Of a stretch of DNA of 64,000 nucleotides, positions 1 through 8,497 are shown piece after piece. Each line of letters starts with the position of its first letter. Position 1 is the first letter of the stretch. A model generated the notes under the pieces. The model was given only the letters and a program-made list of their open reading frames with translations, ran no database searches and was not told where the DNA came from. The DNA comes from Dongshaea marina (GTDB lineage: Bacteria; Pseudomonadota; Gammaproteobacteria; Enterobacterales; Aeromonadaceae): positions 695,658 to 759,657 of the forward strand of contig NZ_CP028897.1 of the NCBI RefSeq assembly GCF_003072645.1, written 5' to 3'. Position numbers and translations under genes: made by a program.

Positions 1-54
1 ATTAGCCACGATGTTAGGCTTGTTTTGGGAATTTAATGATTACAGGAGTAAATG

Positions 55-573
55 ATGAGTCGATTTATCGTCACAGACCCAAACCGCTGTATCGCTTGCC
101 GCACCTGTGAGGTTGCCTGTGTGGTCGCTCATACCGAAGGTGAAGATATCTCGATTCTGAGCCCGGAGTATTTTGCTCCGCGTATCCATGTGATCCAGAC
201 CGAGGAGATCAGTACCGCGATCACTTGCCGGCAATGTGAGGATGCTCCTTGTGCCAGGGTCTGCCCTAACCAGGCGATCAAGCGAATCAACGGGGTGGTC
301 CAGGTGCAGCAGGAGCTGTGTATTGGTACCAAGACCTGTGAGGTCGCCTGTCCTTATGGGGTGATTGAGGTAAGACCTGTGCCGGTGATTAAAGAGGTCG
401 ACGGACAAAATACAGTGGTTGGAAGCCGAATAGAGGCACTGATGTGCGATCTGTGTGTTGATCGAAGCGATGGTCCGGCCTGCCTCAAGGCGTGTCCGAC
501 CAAGGCGATCCATTGCATGGATCAGCAGCAGCTGCAGGAGTTTATTCGAAAGCGCAAACAGGCGAGTCAGTAG
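55..573 (+). CDS. hydN: HydN-like 4Fe-4S ferredoxin, electron-transfer partner of formate dehydrogenase
   Basis: This small iron-sulfur protein of 172 residues should pass electrons from the formate dehydrogenase encoded just downstream. Cys clusters are visible: CIACRTCEVAC near residue 13, CRQCEDAPCARVC near 62, CIGTKTCEVAC near 96 and CDLCVDRSDGPACLKAC near 136. The third cluster has Thr where HydN has Cys (CIGCKTC), so 15 rather than 16 cluster cysteines remain. Start: two ATGs lie in tandem at 52 and 55. The second is 6 nt after AGGAG (44-48) and matches the HydN N-terminus (MNRFI-like), so I chose 55. Length agrees with HydN (about 175). The fdhF neighbour supports the call. HydN, HycB and other ferredoxin subunits are alike, so the exact partner is inferred. 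Confidence 0.85.
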   Translation: MSRFIVTDPNRCIACRTCEVACVVAHTEGEDISILSPEYFAPRIHVIQTEEISTAITCRQCEDAPCARVCPNQAIKRINGVVQVQQELCIGTKTCEVACPYGVIEVRPVPVIKEVDGQNTVVGSRIEALMCDLCVDRSDGPACLKACPTKAIHCMDQQQLQEFIRKRKQASQ

Positions 574-709
574 GTGCTCTGGAGCCTGTTTTTGTGGCTT
601 CGAGCATTTGCAGATGACAGCTTCCGGATGAATGAACAGGTGTGCGTCGAGGGCTGTGCGTTCGGGAGAGTGAAGTTGCAGTTTCCCCTCTGAAAGAAGG
701 AATGGAGTG

Positions 710-2881
710 ATGAAGAAGATAACAACTGTCTGCCCCTATTGTGGAACAGGGTGCAAGATGAAGCTGGTGGTGAATGATCGCAATAAGATTGTTCGTGCCG
801 AGGCTGCAGATGGTGTTACCAATGAGGGGGAGCTCTGCCTCAAGGGCTATTATGGCTGGGATTTCTTGAATGATACCAAGCTTTTGACGCCTCGACTGAC
901 TCAGCCGATGATCCGCCGTCAAAAGGGTGGAAAGTTTGAAGCCGTTTCCTGGGATGAGGCGATCGGATACTGCGCATCCCGGCTTAAAGCGATCAAAGAA
1001 AAGCATGGGGCGAGCGCCATCATGCATACCGGCTCCTCCAGAGGCACCGGCAATGAAAGTAATTATGTGATGCAAAAATTTGCCCGGGCGGTAATCGGAA
1101 CCAATAACATAGATTGCTGTGCCCGGGTTTGCCATGGACCCTCCATGCTGGGGTTAAGTGAGACCCTGGGGCATGGGACTATGAGTAATTCCATCCGAGA
1201 TCTTGAGCACTCTAAATGCCTGCTGATTTTTGGCTATAACTACGCGGACTCACACCCGGTGATTGCAAACCGTATCCTGGATGCCAGGGAGCAGGGGAGC
1301 AAGGTGATCGTCTGTGATCCGCGCAGGATTGAGTCGGCGCGGATCGCCGATCAGCATCTGCAGCTCAAAAATGGCTCCAACATGGCTTTGGTGAACGCCT
1401 TTGGCCATGTGCTGATTGAAGAGGAACTCTACGACAAGGAGTATGTGGCGAGCTTCACCGAAGGCTTTGATAGCTACCGAAAGCAGGTGGCCAAGTATAC
1501 CCCTGAATATGTGGAGTCGATTACCGGACTTGGGGCGGAGGATATTCGCCAGGCGATGCGCACTTATGCGGCGGCACCTTCGGCCACTATCTTGTGGGGA
1601 ATGGGGGTCACCCAGTTTACCCAGGCGGTCGATGTGGTGAAGGGACTAGCGGCTCTGGCTCTGTTGACCGGGAATCTGGGGCGTCCCCATGTCGGGGTGG
1701 CTCCGGTGCGCGGGCAGAATAATGTACAGGGAGCCTGTGATATGGGCTCCTTGCCTGAGCTTTTCCCGGGTTATCAAAAAGTCACAGATGATGAGGCCCG
1801 GCGTAAATTTGCCAAAGCCTGGGGCGTCGACTTTGCGAAGATGGATGCGAAGCCGGGCTTTGGTATCACGGATGTGCCGAAGCGGGCACTCAGTGGGGAT
1901 CTCAGGGCTTACTACATCATGGGAGAGGATCCTCTGCAAAGCGAGGCCGATCTCAGCCTGGTCCGTCAGGGGTTTGATGCCCTTGAGTTTATGATTGTCC
2001 AGGATATCTTCATGACCAAGACAGCTGAGATAGCCGATGTGATCCTGCCTGCGACCTCCTGGGGAGAGCATGGCGGGGTCTTTACCTGTGCCGATCGTGG
2101 TTTTCAGCGTTTCATGAAGGCGGTTGAGCCCAGGGGTAATATCAAGCGGGACTGGAAGATCATCTGTGAGCTGGCAACGGCGATGGGTTATCCGATGGAT
2201 TATCCGGATGAGCAGGCGATCTGGGATGAGATGCGTGAGTTGTGCCCTGAGTTTTATGGGGCAACCTATGAGAAGATCGGAGAGATGGGACACCTGGCCT
2301 GGCCATGCCGTACTCTGGATGCTCCCGGGACCGACTTTCAGTATGCAGGGAACCGGTTTGCCACCCCTTCGGGTAAAGGGCAGCTGGTTGCTGCCGATTG
2401 GCATCCGCCGGCAGAGACGCCGGATAGTGATTACCCCCTGATCTTGTCGACCGTCCGTGAGGTGGGGCACTACTCCTGCCGCTCGATGACAGGGAACTGC
2501 AATGCCTTACAAATCCTTGCCGATGAGCCGGGTTTTGTACAGATCCACCCTCAAGATGCCAAGGCACTAGGGATCAAGGAGCAGCAGTTAGTGTGGGTTT
2601 GCTCTCGTCGTGGTAAAGTAATCACCCGCGCAAACCTGAATGATCGATTGGCACCGGGCGCCGTTTATATGACCTATCAGTGGTGGGTTGGGGCCTGTAA
2701 TGAATTGACCCAGAAAAAGCTGGATCCGATGGCCAAGGCGCCTGAAACCAAATACTGTGCGGTCAGGGTTGAGGGGATCGCCGATCAGAAGTGGGCTGAG
2801 GAGCATGTGCAGCAGGAGTATCATGCCATGAAGTCACGGCTGAGCTCCCATGTCGAAGGCGTTGAAACTATTCACGGATAG
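710..2881 (+). CDS. fdhF: Formate dehydrogenase H-type catalytic subunit, Cys variant
   Basis: This molybdopterin oxidoreductase oxidises formate to CO2 and has 723 residues (E. coli FdhF has 715). The N-terminal 4Fe-4S motif CPYCGTGC is at residues 8-15, with the fourth ligand in GELCLKG. The active-site region reads CCARVCHGPS. E. coli FdhF has selenocysteine at the last Cys of this motif; here the codon is TGC, so this is the selenium-independent form. The C-terminal molydopterin dinucleotide-binding domain (around residues 580-700) carries TVREVGHYSCRSMTGN. Start: GTG 707 and ATG 710 are adjacent. ATG with AAGGA about 8 nt upstream is preferred. It follows the HydN-like gene by 136 nt and precedes a Moco biosynthesis cluster that would supply its cofactor. 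No hydrogenase genes are in the window, so whether it feeds a hydrogenase or another acceptor is unknown. Confidence 0.93.
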   Translation: MKKITTVCPYCGTGCKMKLVVNDRNKIVRAEAADGVTNEGELCLKGYYGWDFLNDTKLLTPRLTQPMIRRQKGGKFEAVSWDEAIGYCASRLKAIKEKHGASAIMHTGSSRGTGNESNYVMQKFARAVIGTNNIDCCARVCHGPSMLGLSETLGHGTMSNSIRDLEHSKCLLIFGYNYADSHPVIANRILDAREQGSKVIVCDPRRIESARIADQHLQLKNGSNMALVNAFGHVLIEEELYDKEYVASFTEGFDSYRKQVAKYTPEYVESITGLGAEDIRQAMRTYAAAPSATILWGMGVTQFTQAVDVVKGLAALALLTGNLGRPHVGVAPVRGQNNVQGACDMGSLPELFPGYQKVTDDEARRKFAKAWGVDFAKMDAKPGFGITDVPKRALSGDLRAYYIMGEDPLQSEADLSLVRQGFDALEFMIVQDIFMTKTAEIADVILPATSWGEHGGVFTCADRGFQRFMKAVEPRGNIKRDWKIICELATAMGYPMDYPDEQAIWDEMRELCPEFYGATYEKIGEMGHLAWPCRTLDAPGTDFQYAGNRFATPSGKGQLVAADWHPPAETPDSDYPLILSTVREVGHYSCRSMTGNCNALQILADEPGFVQIHPQDAKALGIKEQQLVWVCSRRGKVITRANLNDRLAPGAVYMTYQWWVGACNELTQKKLDPMAKAPETKYCAVRVEGIADQKWAEEHVQQEYHAMKSRLSSHVEGVETIHG

Positions 2882-2980
2882 AGTGGGTGAATCGTACGAT
2901 CTTTAAAAAGCGCACCGTATTCGTTTGTACCGACTTGTTATGACTGAACGCATTCAAGATTAATTACAGGGTATCTCATT

Positions 2981-4216
2981 GTGATCTCTTTTAATGAGGC
3001 GAAAAGCCTTTTGTTACAGCAGGTGAATTCTCTCGGCTCTGAGACCGTGCCGCTGGCGCTTTCCCATGGCCGGGTACTGGCGCGAGATGTGTGTTCTGCC
3101 ATTGCCCTGCCGCCTTTTACCAGTAGTGCCATGGATGGATATGCCTGTGCGTGTGATGGACCGGCTCCCGTTGAGTTGCGCTGTATCGGTACCATAGCAG
3201 CCGGTGATCCTCTTCCTGAGCAACCCCTGGGGCAGGGAGAGTGCTGGGAGATCATGACGGGCGCTGCGGTGCCAACCGATTGTGACAGAGTTGTTCCGGT
3301 TGAAAATACCGATGCCCAGGGAGACATGATCAGGATCCATGAGCTCTCAAAGCAGTTTTCCAATATTCGTAACCAGGGTGAGGAGCTTCCCAGGGGAGCT
3401 GTGCTACTCAAGGCGGGCCGTTGCCTGAGCGCGACCGATATTGGTCTTTTGGCCGGAGCCGGGCTGCACCAGGTAGAGGTAACGCGCAAGGTCAAGGTGG
3501 TGCTATTAACCACAGGAAGTGAGCTCCTGTGTGACCTTGAGCAGCCATTGGCTCCGGGACAGATCTATAACTCAAACTCTTTTTATCTTCAGGCCTGTCT
3601 CAGGGAGCTTGGGTGTGAACTGTTGATGGCGGATTCGATCCAGGATGAACCTGTCGCGGCGCGGGAGATTTTAGACAGAGCCCTGGCGATGGAGCCTGAT
3701 CTGTTACTGACCACGGGAGCTGTCTCGGCGGGACGCTTTGACTTTGTTCCGGCACTTCTCAAAGAGTTGCAGGCCGAAGTGCTGTTCCACAAGGTGGCGG
3801 TTCGTCCCGGTAAGCCGATTTTGGTGGCCAAGGCTCCGAGAGGAAGCTGGGTCGTCAGCCTGCCGGGTAACCCGGTGGCAGCCATGACCGGACTTCGTTT
3901 TATCGGAGGCACCCTGCTCCGATCCCTGATGGGTCTGCCGGAAGAGAAAGCGGTGCGGGTTCCTCTGCTCAATCGCGCAGATAGCAAAGAGGGCATGGTC
4001 AGCTTTAAGAAGGCTCGTCTTGAGATCAATGATCAGGGACAGGCACGAGTGGTTATTCTGCCGGGGCAGTCCCCGGCACAGTTGAGCCCGCTGCGTGAGG
4101 CCAATGGCTGGGCGATGGTGGAAGCCGATGATGCCAAGCTACAGGCGGGGCAACTGGTTTCTTTTTATCCCAGGGTGTGGAGCGATTGCCAGGGAGAGAG
4201 TCGTTTTGTTCCCTGA
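2981..4216 (+). CDS. moeA: Molybdopterin molybdenumtransferase MoeA
   Basis: MoeA inserts molybdate into adenylylated molybdopterin, the last step of Moco formation. The protein has 411 residues, the normal family length. Visible family features are the N-terminal SHGRVLARDV and PPFTSSAMDGYA, the central MITGAAVP-like segment (EIMTGAAVPTDCDRVV), the MPT-binding TTGSEL, SNSFYL, TTGAVSAG(RFDFV), and KVAVRPGKPILVA followed by SLPGNPVAAM. The start is GTG at 2981, with the weak Shine-Dalgarno ACAGGG upstream. Its 3' end overlaps the start of mobA by 11 nt, so the two are translationally coupled. It sits 99 nt after fdhF and may be co-transcribed with it. Confidence 0.95.
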   Translation: MISFNEAKSLLLQQVNSLGSETVPLALSHGRVLARDVCSAIALPPFTSSAMDGYACACDGPAPVELRCIGTIAAGDPLPEQPLGQGECWEIMTGAAVPTDCDRVVPVENTDAQGDMIRIHELSKQFSNIRNQGEELPRGAVLLKAGRCLSATDIGLLAGAGLHQVEVTRKVKVVLLTTGSELLCDLEQPLAPGQIYNSNSFYLQACLRELGCELLMADSIQDEPVAAREILDRALAMEPDLLLTTGAVSAGRFDFVPALLKELQAEVLFHKVAVRPGKPILVAKAPRGSWVVSLPGNPVAAMTGLRFIGGTLLRSLMGLPEEKAVRVPLLNRADSKEGMVSFKKARLEINDQGQARVVILPGQSPAQLSPLREANGWAMVEADDAKLQAGQLVSFYPRVWSDCQGESRFVP

Positions 4217-4769
4217 GGCAGTCACCCGGATCGATGGGGTTATCCTGGCCGGAGGAAAATCCAGCCGGATGGGCCAGGACAAGGCCAGTCTGCTGCTGGA
4301 TGGCAGGAGCCTGTTGCAGCAGCTTCATGAACAGCTGCAAAGCCATTGTGAGCGGCTGTATGTCAGTGGTGATTATGCGGGGTTTGATTCGATCCCGGAT
4401 CGCATGACAGAGCAGGGGCCACTGGGTGGGATTGCGAGCGTGCTGGAGCAGCTTGAAGATGACCGTTGGTTACTATTCTGGCCGGTGGACGTCCCGTTTG
4501 AGGGCGCAGTTGTAAAGATGTTTACCCGTTACCTCGGGCAGCAAATTTCTTGGGATCTGCTACGGCTGAATCGCTCTCCCTTACCCTTGATGGTGCATAA
4601 CTGTGAGCGGGTGCGGGAGGCTCTGAGGCTTTATCTTGAGTCGGGACAACGTCGGGTGAGGGGCTGGGCCGAGCAACTGAGCTGCCATACCCTGGTGCTG
4701 CCGCAGGAGCTGGAGAATATTAATACTCCGGATGACTGGCAACGCTACCGGATGAAACAAAGGAGTTAA
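4206..4769 (+). CDS. mobA: Molybdenum cofactor guanylyltransferase MobA
   Basis: MobA adds GMP to Mo-molybdopterin to make the guanine dinucleotide form needed by bacterial DMSO-reductase family enzymes such as the FdhF here. The nucleotidyltransferase signature LAGGKSSRMGQDKASLL lies at about residues 12-28, followed by PVDVPF, the metal-binding region. Start: no ATG precedes the signature in a sensible place. TTG at 4206 gives 187 residues (E. coli MobA 194) and lies about 7 nt after a purine-rich AGGGAGAG, overlapping the moeA stop. An upstream ATG at 4095 would overlap moeA by 120 nt and add a non-family sequence. Confidence 0.9.
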   Translation: MFPEAVTRIDGVILAGGKSSRMGQDKASLLLDGRSLLQQLHEQLQSHCERLYVSGDYAGFDSIPDRMTEQGPLGGIASVLEQLEDDRWLLFWPVDVPFEGAVVKMFTRYLGQQISWDLLRLNRSPLPLMVHNCERVREALRLYLESGQRRVRGWAEQLSCHTLVLPQELENINTPDDWQRYRMKQRS

Positions 4770-4776
4770 TTCAATC

Positions 4777-5076
4777 ATGAAACTTATCTATTCTGCGCAG
4801 CAGCTGCGTATCAGGCTCAGTGAGCAGGAGTATTCCGGACTCGAACAGGGGCAGCCGGTTGAGCTGACGGTTTCTTCGGGTGAGCTATTACTGCAAAACT
4901 GCAGGGTTGAGCTGGATCGTGCGGCTCAGGGGTATACTGTGGCGAGCCAGAACCCGGGATTACTGCTTAAATTAACTCCGGAGCTGGTGGCGCAGATCCC
5001 TCATGATTCCAAGCATGGCTTGTGTCTTGAGACCGAGTCTTGCCAAATTTCAGTGGCGATTGATCTAAAGCGATAG
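4777..5076 (+). CDS. Unknown 99-residue protein in the Moco cluster (DUF7009-like N-terminus)
   Basis: This gene starts 8 nt after mobA with AAAGGAG a short distance before ATG, so it is very likely translated with moeA-mobA. The protein is small, soluble and mildly acidic, without signal peptide or membrane segment. The opening, MKLIYSAQQLRIRLSEQEY, resembles the start of small DUF7009-type proteins (MKxRxxGNSIRLRLTxxEV). I base this on memory of the pattern only. No catalytic motif is visible and the function is unknown. The position between mobA and moaA suggests a link with molybdenum cofactor or formate dehydrogenase assembly, which is inference from context. Confidence 0.75.
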   Translation: MKLIYSAQQLRIRLSEQEYSGLEQGQPVELTVSSGELLLQNCRVELDRAAQGYTVASQNPGLLLKLTPELVAQIPHDSKHGLCLETESCQISVAIDLKR

Positions 5077-5302
5077 AGTGGGTGTTTACTCATAATTGCA
5101 AGGTGGAGTGATGGTTTTGCGATGATTCGCTCTGAACTCTTTTACTTTAGGTCATAGGCTGTGGTTTCTTGGAAAATATTAATAGATTTAGGGTCGCGGC
5201 TTTGCGAGTTTTCGAACAGGTTTGCACCCACATTCTCATCAAGATAGTCTATGCGTGATCAATCTAGTAATCAGGTGTTTTGTTGTGGCGAGGAGAGGAT
5301 AG

Positions 5303-6370
5303 ATGCCCATTGAAGAGAGTCGGATCTTTACCAAAGACAGCCGACAGCCTGACGGGGAGCAATCGATACCTTTTCGCCAGTTGCAGGATGTGGAGCCTTT
5401 AGCAGACAGCTTTTCGCGCAAGTTTAGCTACTTGCGGCTTTCTTTGACCGATGTCTGTAATTTTCGTTGCCGTTACTGCCTGCCGGATGGTTATCAGTCC
5501 TCGGGGCGGCAACATTTCCTGCAACGTCATGAAGTCGGGCATCTGCTTAGTGCTTTTTCCGTTTTGGGGACCCGTAAGGTTCGTTTGACGGGAGGGGAGC
5601 CCTCTTTGCGTCGTGATCTGACCTCGATTATTGAAACCACGGCAGCGACGCCGGGGATTGAGTCGGTCGCGATCACCACCAATGGCTACCGGCTGCAGAA
5701 GCTGGCGGCCCAGTGGCAGCAGGCCGGGTTGAATGCGGTGAATGTCAGCCTGGATAGCCTGGATCCGCGGATGTTTCATGCGATCACCGGCGACTCACGG
5801 TTTGCCTTGGTGATGGATGGCATTGAGGAGGCTTTGAGCCTGGGTTATCAGGCGGTGAAGGTGAATGCGGTACTACTCAAAGGACTCAATGATGTACAGC
5901 TCGATAGCTATCTTGAGTGGATCCGTAGTCGTCCCATTCAGCTGCGTTTTATTGAGCTGATGGAAACCGGCGAGATGAGTGAGCTGTTTGATAAGCATCA
6001 TGTGAGCGGTACAGTGATCGAGCGCCAGTTACTCAGCAATGGCTGGCAATTGAAGCCTCGCGGTAAGCATGCCGGGCCGGCTCAGGTGTATAGCCACCCC
6101 GACTACCTTGGTGAGATTGGGCTTATCATGCCCTATGCCAAGGATTTTTGTCAGAGTTGTAATCGTCTCAGGGTGTCTGCGGTTGGTGCTCTTCATCTGT
6201 GCCTGTTCGGGGATGAGGGGATCGGGATCCGCGATTATCTGCAGTCGGCGGATGATCAGGAGGCGCTCATCGGTTACCTGCGCGAGTCTTTAAGCCAGAA
6301 AAAACTATCTCACCAACTGGGTGAAGGGAATACCGGAGTGACGCCGAATCTGGCGTTTCTTGGCGGTTAA
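5303..6370 (+). CDS. moaA: GTP 3',8-cyclase MoaA (radical SAM)
   Basis: MoaA rearranges GTP in the first committed step of molybdopterin synthesis. The radical SAM cluster CNFRCRYC is at about residues 52-59 and the second, substrate-binding cluster is CQSCN plus a later Cys (LHLCLFG) near residues 281-300. The C-terminus ends in the family's Gly-Gly. Length is 355, about 25 residues longer than E. coli MoaA because of an N-terminal extension before FSRKFSYLRLSLTDVC. The ATG at 5303 has a strong Shine-Dalgarno (GAGGAGAGG). The 226-nt leader between the preceding gene and this start could carry regulation, but I could not recognise a Moco riboswitch in it. Confidence 0.96.
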   Translation: MPIEESRIFTKDSRQPDGEQSIPFRQLQDVEPLADSFSRKFSYLRLSLTDVCNFRCRYCLPDGYQSSGRQHFLQRHEVGHLLSAFSVLGTRKVRLTGGEPSLRRDLTSIIETTAATPGIESVAITTNGYRLQKLAAQWQQAGLNAVNVSLDSLDPRMFHAITGDSRFALVMDGIEEALSLGYQAVKVNAVLLKGLNDVQLDSYLEWIRSRPIQLRFIELMETGEMSELFDKHHVSGTVIERQLLSNGWQLKPRGKHAGPAQVYSHPDYLGEIGLIMPYAKDFCQSCNRLRVSAVGALHLCLFGDEGIGIRDYLQSADDQEALIGYLRESLSQKKLSHQLGEGNTGVTPNLAFLGG

Positions 6371-6421
6371 CGAATCAATGGGGGCTGCTGCTGGTGGCCC
6401 TGTTAGTGAAGAGGAAAGATT

Positions 6422-6940
6422 ATGGGGCATGCAGTTGCCGAGTTCCGGCCACTCAATATTGCGATTTTGACGATTTCGGATACCCGGGATGAGAGCAGCG
6501 ATCGCTCCGGGGCTTACCTGGTGGAATCTCTGCAGCAAGAGGGACACCTGCTGGCGGATAAGAAGATTGTTCAGGATGATATCTACCAGATCCGTGCCCA
6601 GGTCTCTCAGTGGATTGCGGATCCTGAAGTACAGGCCGTGATCATGACCGGAGGCACAGGGCTCACCGGGCGTGATCGTACTCCCGAGGCAGTTTCTGTG
6701 TTGTTTGATCAGACCATCGAAGGCTTTGGTGAGCTGTTTAGGGCGATCTCATTTGAGGAGATCGGCTGCTCCACCATCCAGAGCCGTGCCATTGGCGGGT
6801 TTGCCAACAAGACACTGCTGTTCTGTCTGCCAGGCTCCCAGGGGGCGTGTCGAACCGGTTGGACCCGGATCCTCAGGGATCAGCTGGATGCCAGGCATAA
6901 GCCTTGTAACTTCGTTCCCTTTGTCTGCTCGGAGGTCTGA
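6422..6940 (+). CDS. moaB: Molybdopterin biosynthesis protein MoaB
   Basis: MoaB is of the MogA/MoaB fold that binds and probably adenylylates molybdopterin. The protein has 172 residues (E. coli MoaB 170). The family motif [14 protein letters not shown] is at residues 17-30 and the MPT-binding [15 protein letters not shown] at about 77-91, followed by [15 protein letters not shown] and LPGS. No mogA is visible, so MoaB may supply the adenylyltransferase step here (inference). The stop codon TGA overlaps the moaC ATG by one base, indicating a coupled operon. Confidence 0.95.
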   Translation: MGHAVAEFRPLNIAILTISDTRDESSDRSGAYLVESLQQEGHLLADKKIVQDDIYQIRAQVSQWIADPEVQAVIMTGGTGLTGRDRTPEAVSVLFDQTIEGFGELFRAISFEEIGCSTIQSRAIGGFANKTLLFCLPGSQGACRTGWTRILRDQLDARHKPCNFVPFVCSEV

Positions 6941-7419
6941 TGGAGCTTACCCACCTGAACCAGCGGGGTGAAGCCCGGATGGTTGATGTCAGTGGCAAGG
7001 AGCAGACCGCACGGATGGCCCGGGCCCAGGCCGTGGTCAGCATGGCCCCTGAGACCCTGGCTTTGGTTGTATCCGGGGAGCATAAGAAAGGTGATGTATT
7101 GGCCTGTGCCCGCATCGCCGGGATCATGGCCGCCAAGAAGACTTCAGATCTGATCCCTCTGTGCCATCCACTGATGCTCAGCAAGGTTGAGGTCGAGTTT
7201 GAGGTCGATGAGGCGAATTCTCAGCTGCGTATCGAATCCAGCTGCCGGTTGAGTGGCCAGACCGGTGTCGAGATGGAGGCGTTGACCGCGGCCTCTGTCG
7301 CCGCCCTGACCATCTATGACATGTGTAAGGCGGTACAGAAAGATATCCGGATTGGTGAGATCTGCCTTTTGGAAAAAGCGGGTGGCAAATCGGGGCATTT
7401 TCGGAGTAAAGATGATTAA
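6940..7419 (+). CDS. moaC: Cyclic pyranopterin monophosphate synthase MoaC
   Basis: MoaC converts the MoaA product to cyclic pyranopterin monophosphate. Length is 159 (E. coli 161). Family features are MVDVSGK near the N-terminus, the [22 protein letters not shown] core, [22 protein letters not shown], and the C-terminal KAGGKSGHF. The gene overlaps moaB by 1 nt and moaD by 8 nt. Confidence 0.96.
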   Translation: MELTHLNQRGEARMVDVSGKEQTARMARAQAVVSMAPETLALVVSGEHKKGDVLACARIAGIMAAKKTSDLIPLCHPLMLSKVEVEFEVDEANSQLRIESSCRLSGQTGVEMEALTAASVAALTIYDMCKAVQKDIRIGEICLLEKAGGKSGHFRSKDD

Positions 7420-7660
7420 GGTACTGTTTTTTGCTCAGATTCGTGAGCTACTCAATGTTGGCGAGCTCACCCTGGAGCTCGGTTCACTTTCGACTGTGGA
7501 TGAGGTGCGCCAGGCCCTTTCTGAGAGAGGTGAGAAATGGGATTTTGCCCTGGAGTCGGATCGTCTGCTGGCTTCGGTGAATCAAACCATCTGCTCCCTG
7601 GATAGCCGGGTTCAACCGGGTGATGAGATCGCTTTTTTTCCTCCGGTGACGGGAGGTTAA
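7412..7660 (+). CDS. moaD: Molybdopterin synthase sulfur carrier subunit MoaD
   Basis: MoaD is a ubiquitin-fold protein whose C-terminal Gly-Gly is thiocarboxylated and donates sulfur to the pterin. The protein has 82 residues and ends in FFPPVTGG, exactly the family tail. The start at ATG 7412 lies inside the end of moaC, preceded by CGGAGTAAAG. A longer reading frame begins at 7316, but it would overlap moaC by 104 nt and add residues not found in the family. The stop is immediately followed by the moaE ATG. Confidence 0.95.
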   Translation: MIKVLFFAQIRELLNVGELTLELGSLSTVDEVRQALSERGEKWDFALESDRLLASVNQTICSLDSRVQPGDEIAFFPPVTGG

Positions 7661-8113
7661 ATGATCTCGGTTCAGACAGAGTGTTTTGATGTGAGTGCCG
7701 AACATGCCCGGCTGGCGGCGACGCCTCAATCGGGAGCCGTGGTGACCTTTTGTGGCCTGGTGCGTGATTTTAACCGCAGCGAAGGGGTGTCGGCCCTGAC
7801 CCTGGAGCACTATCCGGGGATGACCGAGAAGTGCCTGCAGGAGATTGAGGCCCAGGCTCGGGAGCGTTGGCCGGTTAATGATTGCACCCTGATCCACAGG
7901 GTGGGGCGACTGGAGGCCAATGAGCCGATCGTGTTTGTCGGAGTGAGCTCAGCTCATCGCAAGGCGGCTTTCGAGGCCTGTGAGTTCATGATGGACTACC
8001 TCAAGACCCGGGCACCCTTCTGGAAGAAGGAGCAGAGTGATTCCGGGGAGCACTGGGTTGAAGCCAAAGATAGCGATCAGCAGGCGGCTGAACGCTGGCA
8101 GCAGGGCGAGTGA
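7661..8113 (+). CDS. moaE: Molybdopterin synthase catalytic subunit MoaE
   Basis: MoaE transfers sulfur from MoaD to cyclic pyranopterin monophosphate. The protein has 150 residues, the family length. Conserved LEHYPGMTEKCL, HRVGRLEANEPIV and the catalytic-lysine region YLKTRAPFWKKE are present. It is the last gene of the moaABCDE operon and is followed by a strong terminator. Its last 11 codons and the terminator are found again about 1.5 kb downstream (see repeats). Confidence 0.96.
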   Translation: MISVQTECFDVSAEHARLAATPQSGAVVTFCGLVRDFNRSEGVSALTLEHYPGMTEKCLQEIEAQARERWPVNDCTLIHRVGRLEANEPIVFVGVSSAHRKAAFEACEFMMDYLKTRAPFWKKEQSDSGEHWVEAKDSDQQAAERWQQGE

Positions 8114-8187
8114 GCTCAAGAGTTGAACCAGTGTTTCATCTCGGCTGTCGATGATAAAAGCCACCTTATCAAAGGTGGCTTTTTTGT
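8082..8187 (+). repeat. Left copy of the moaE-end direct repeat
   Basis: These 106 bases cover the last codons of moaE, its stop and its terminator. They match 9591-9696 with about 9 mismatches and no gaps (about 92 percent identical by eye). The two copies flank the AT-rich lipoprotein insert. Confidence 0.9.
8159..8187 (+). terminator. Rho-independent terminator of the moa operon
   Basis: Stem AGCCACCTT / AAGGTGGCT with a short loop is followed by a run of six T. It lies 46 nt after the moaE stop. Confidence 0.9.
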
Positions 8188-8497
8188 TTCTTTCAAGAAG
8201 CCGCCGTTACCTATCCGTCGTGATCTTTTTGAGATCATATTCGTCTGGTGAAGAACGATAATAATCGATAAATTGGTGTTTGATAAAACATAACACAGCA
8301 TTCGAAATATATTAATATCTCAATATTTAAATCTATATTATAGTTACACAGATAATCAGATAAAATAAAGCTCTGACTTAGAATTATTTATAAGAGTATA
8401 TTATCATGCTATATCATTATTAATTAAAAAATAACAAGTGTTGATTCTTAGATGTTTTACTAAATGTCTTTTTAACTAATGTGCAGGTTTATAATAA
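8188..8497. other. AT-rich gene-free stretch
   Basis: About 310 bases, visibly much richer in A+T than the moa genes. I see no credible coding region or strong hairpin. It probably holds the promoter of the lipoprotein gene that follows. Compositional contrast with the flanks suggests foreign origin. Confidence 0.6.

Noticed and set aside
1100-1150. Selenocysteine codon in fdhF
   Set aside because: The relevant codon is TGC, not TGA, so no SECIS element is expected.
5077-5302. Possible Moco riboswitch in the moaA leader
   Set aside because: The leader is long enough, but I could not find the expected conserved stems. A covariance-model search would decide.
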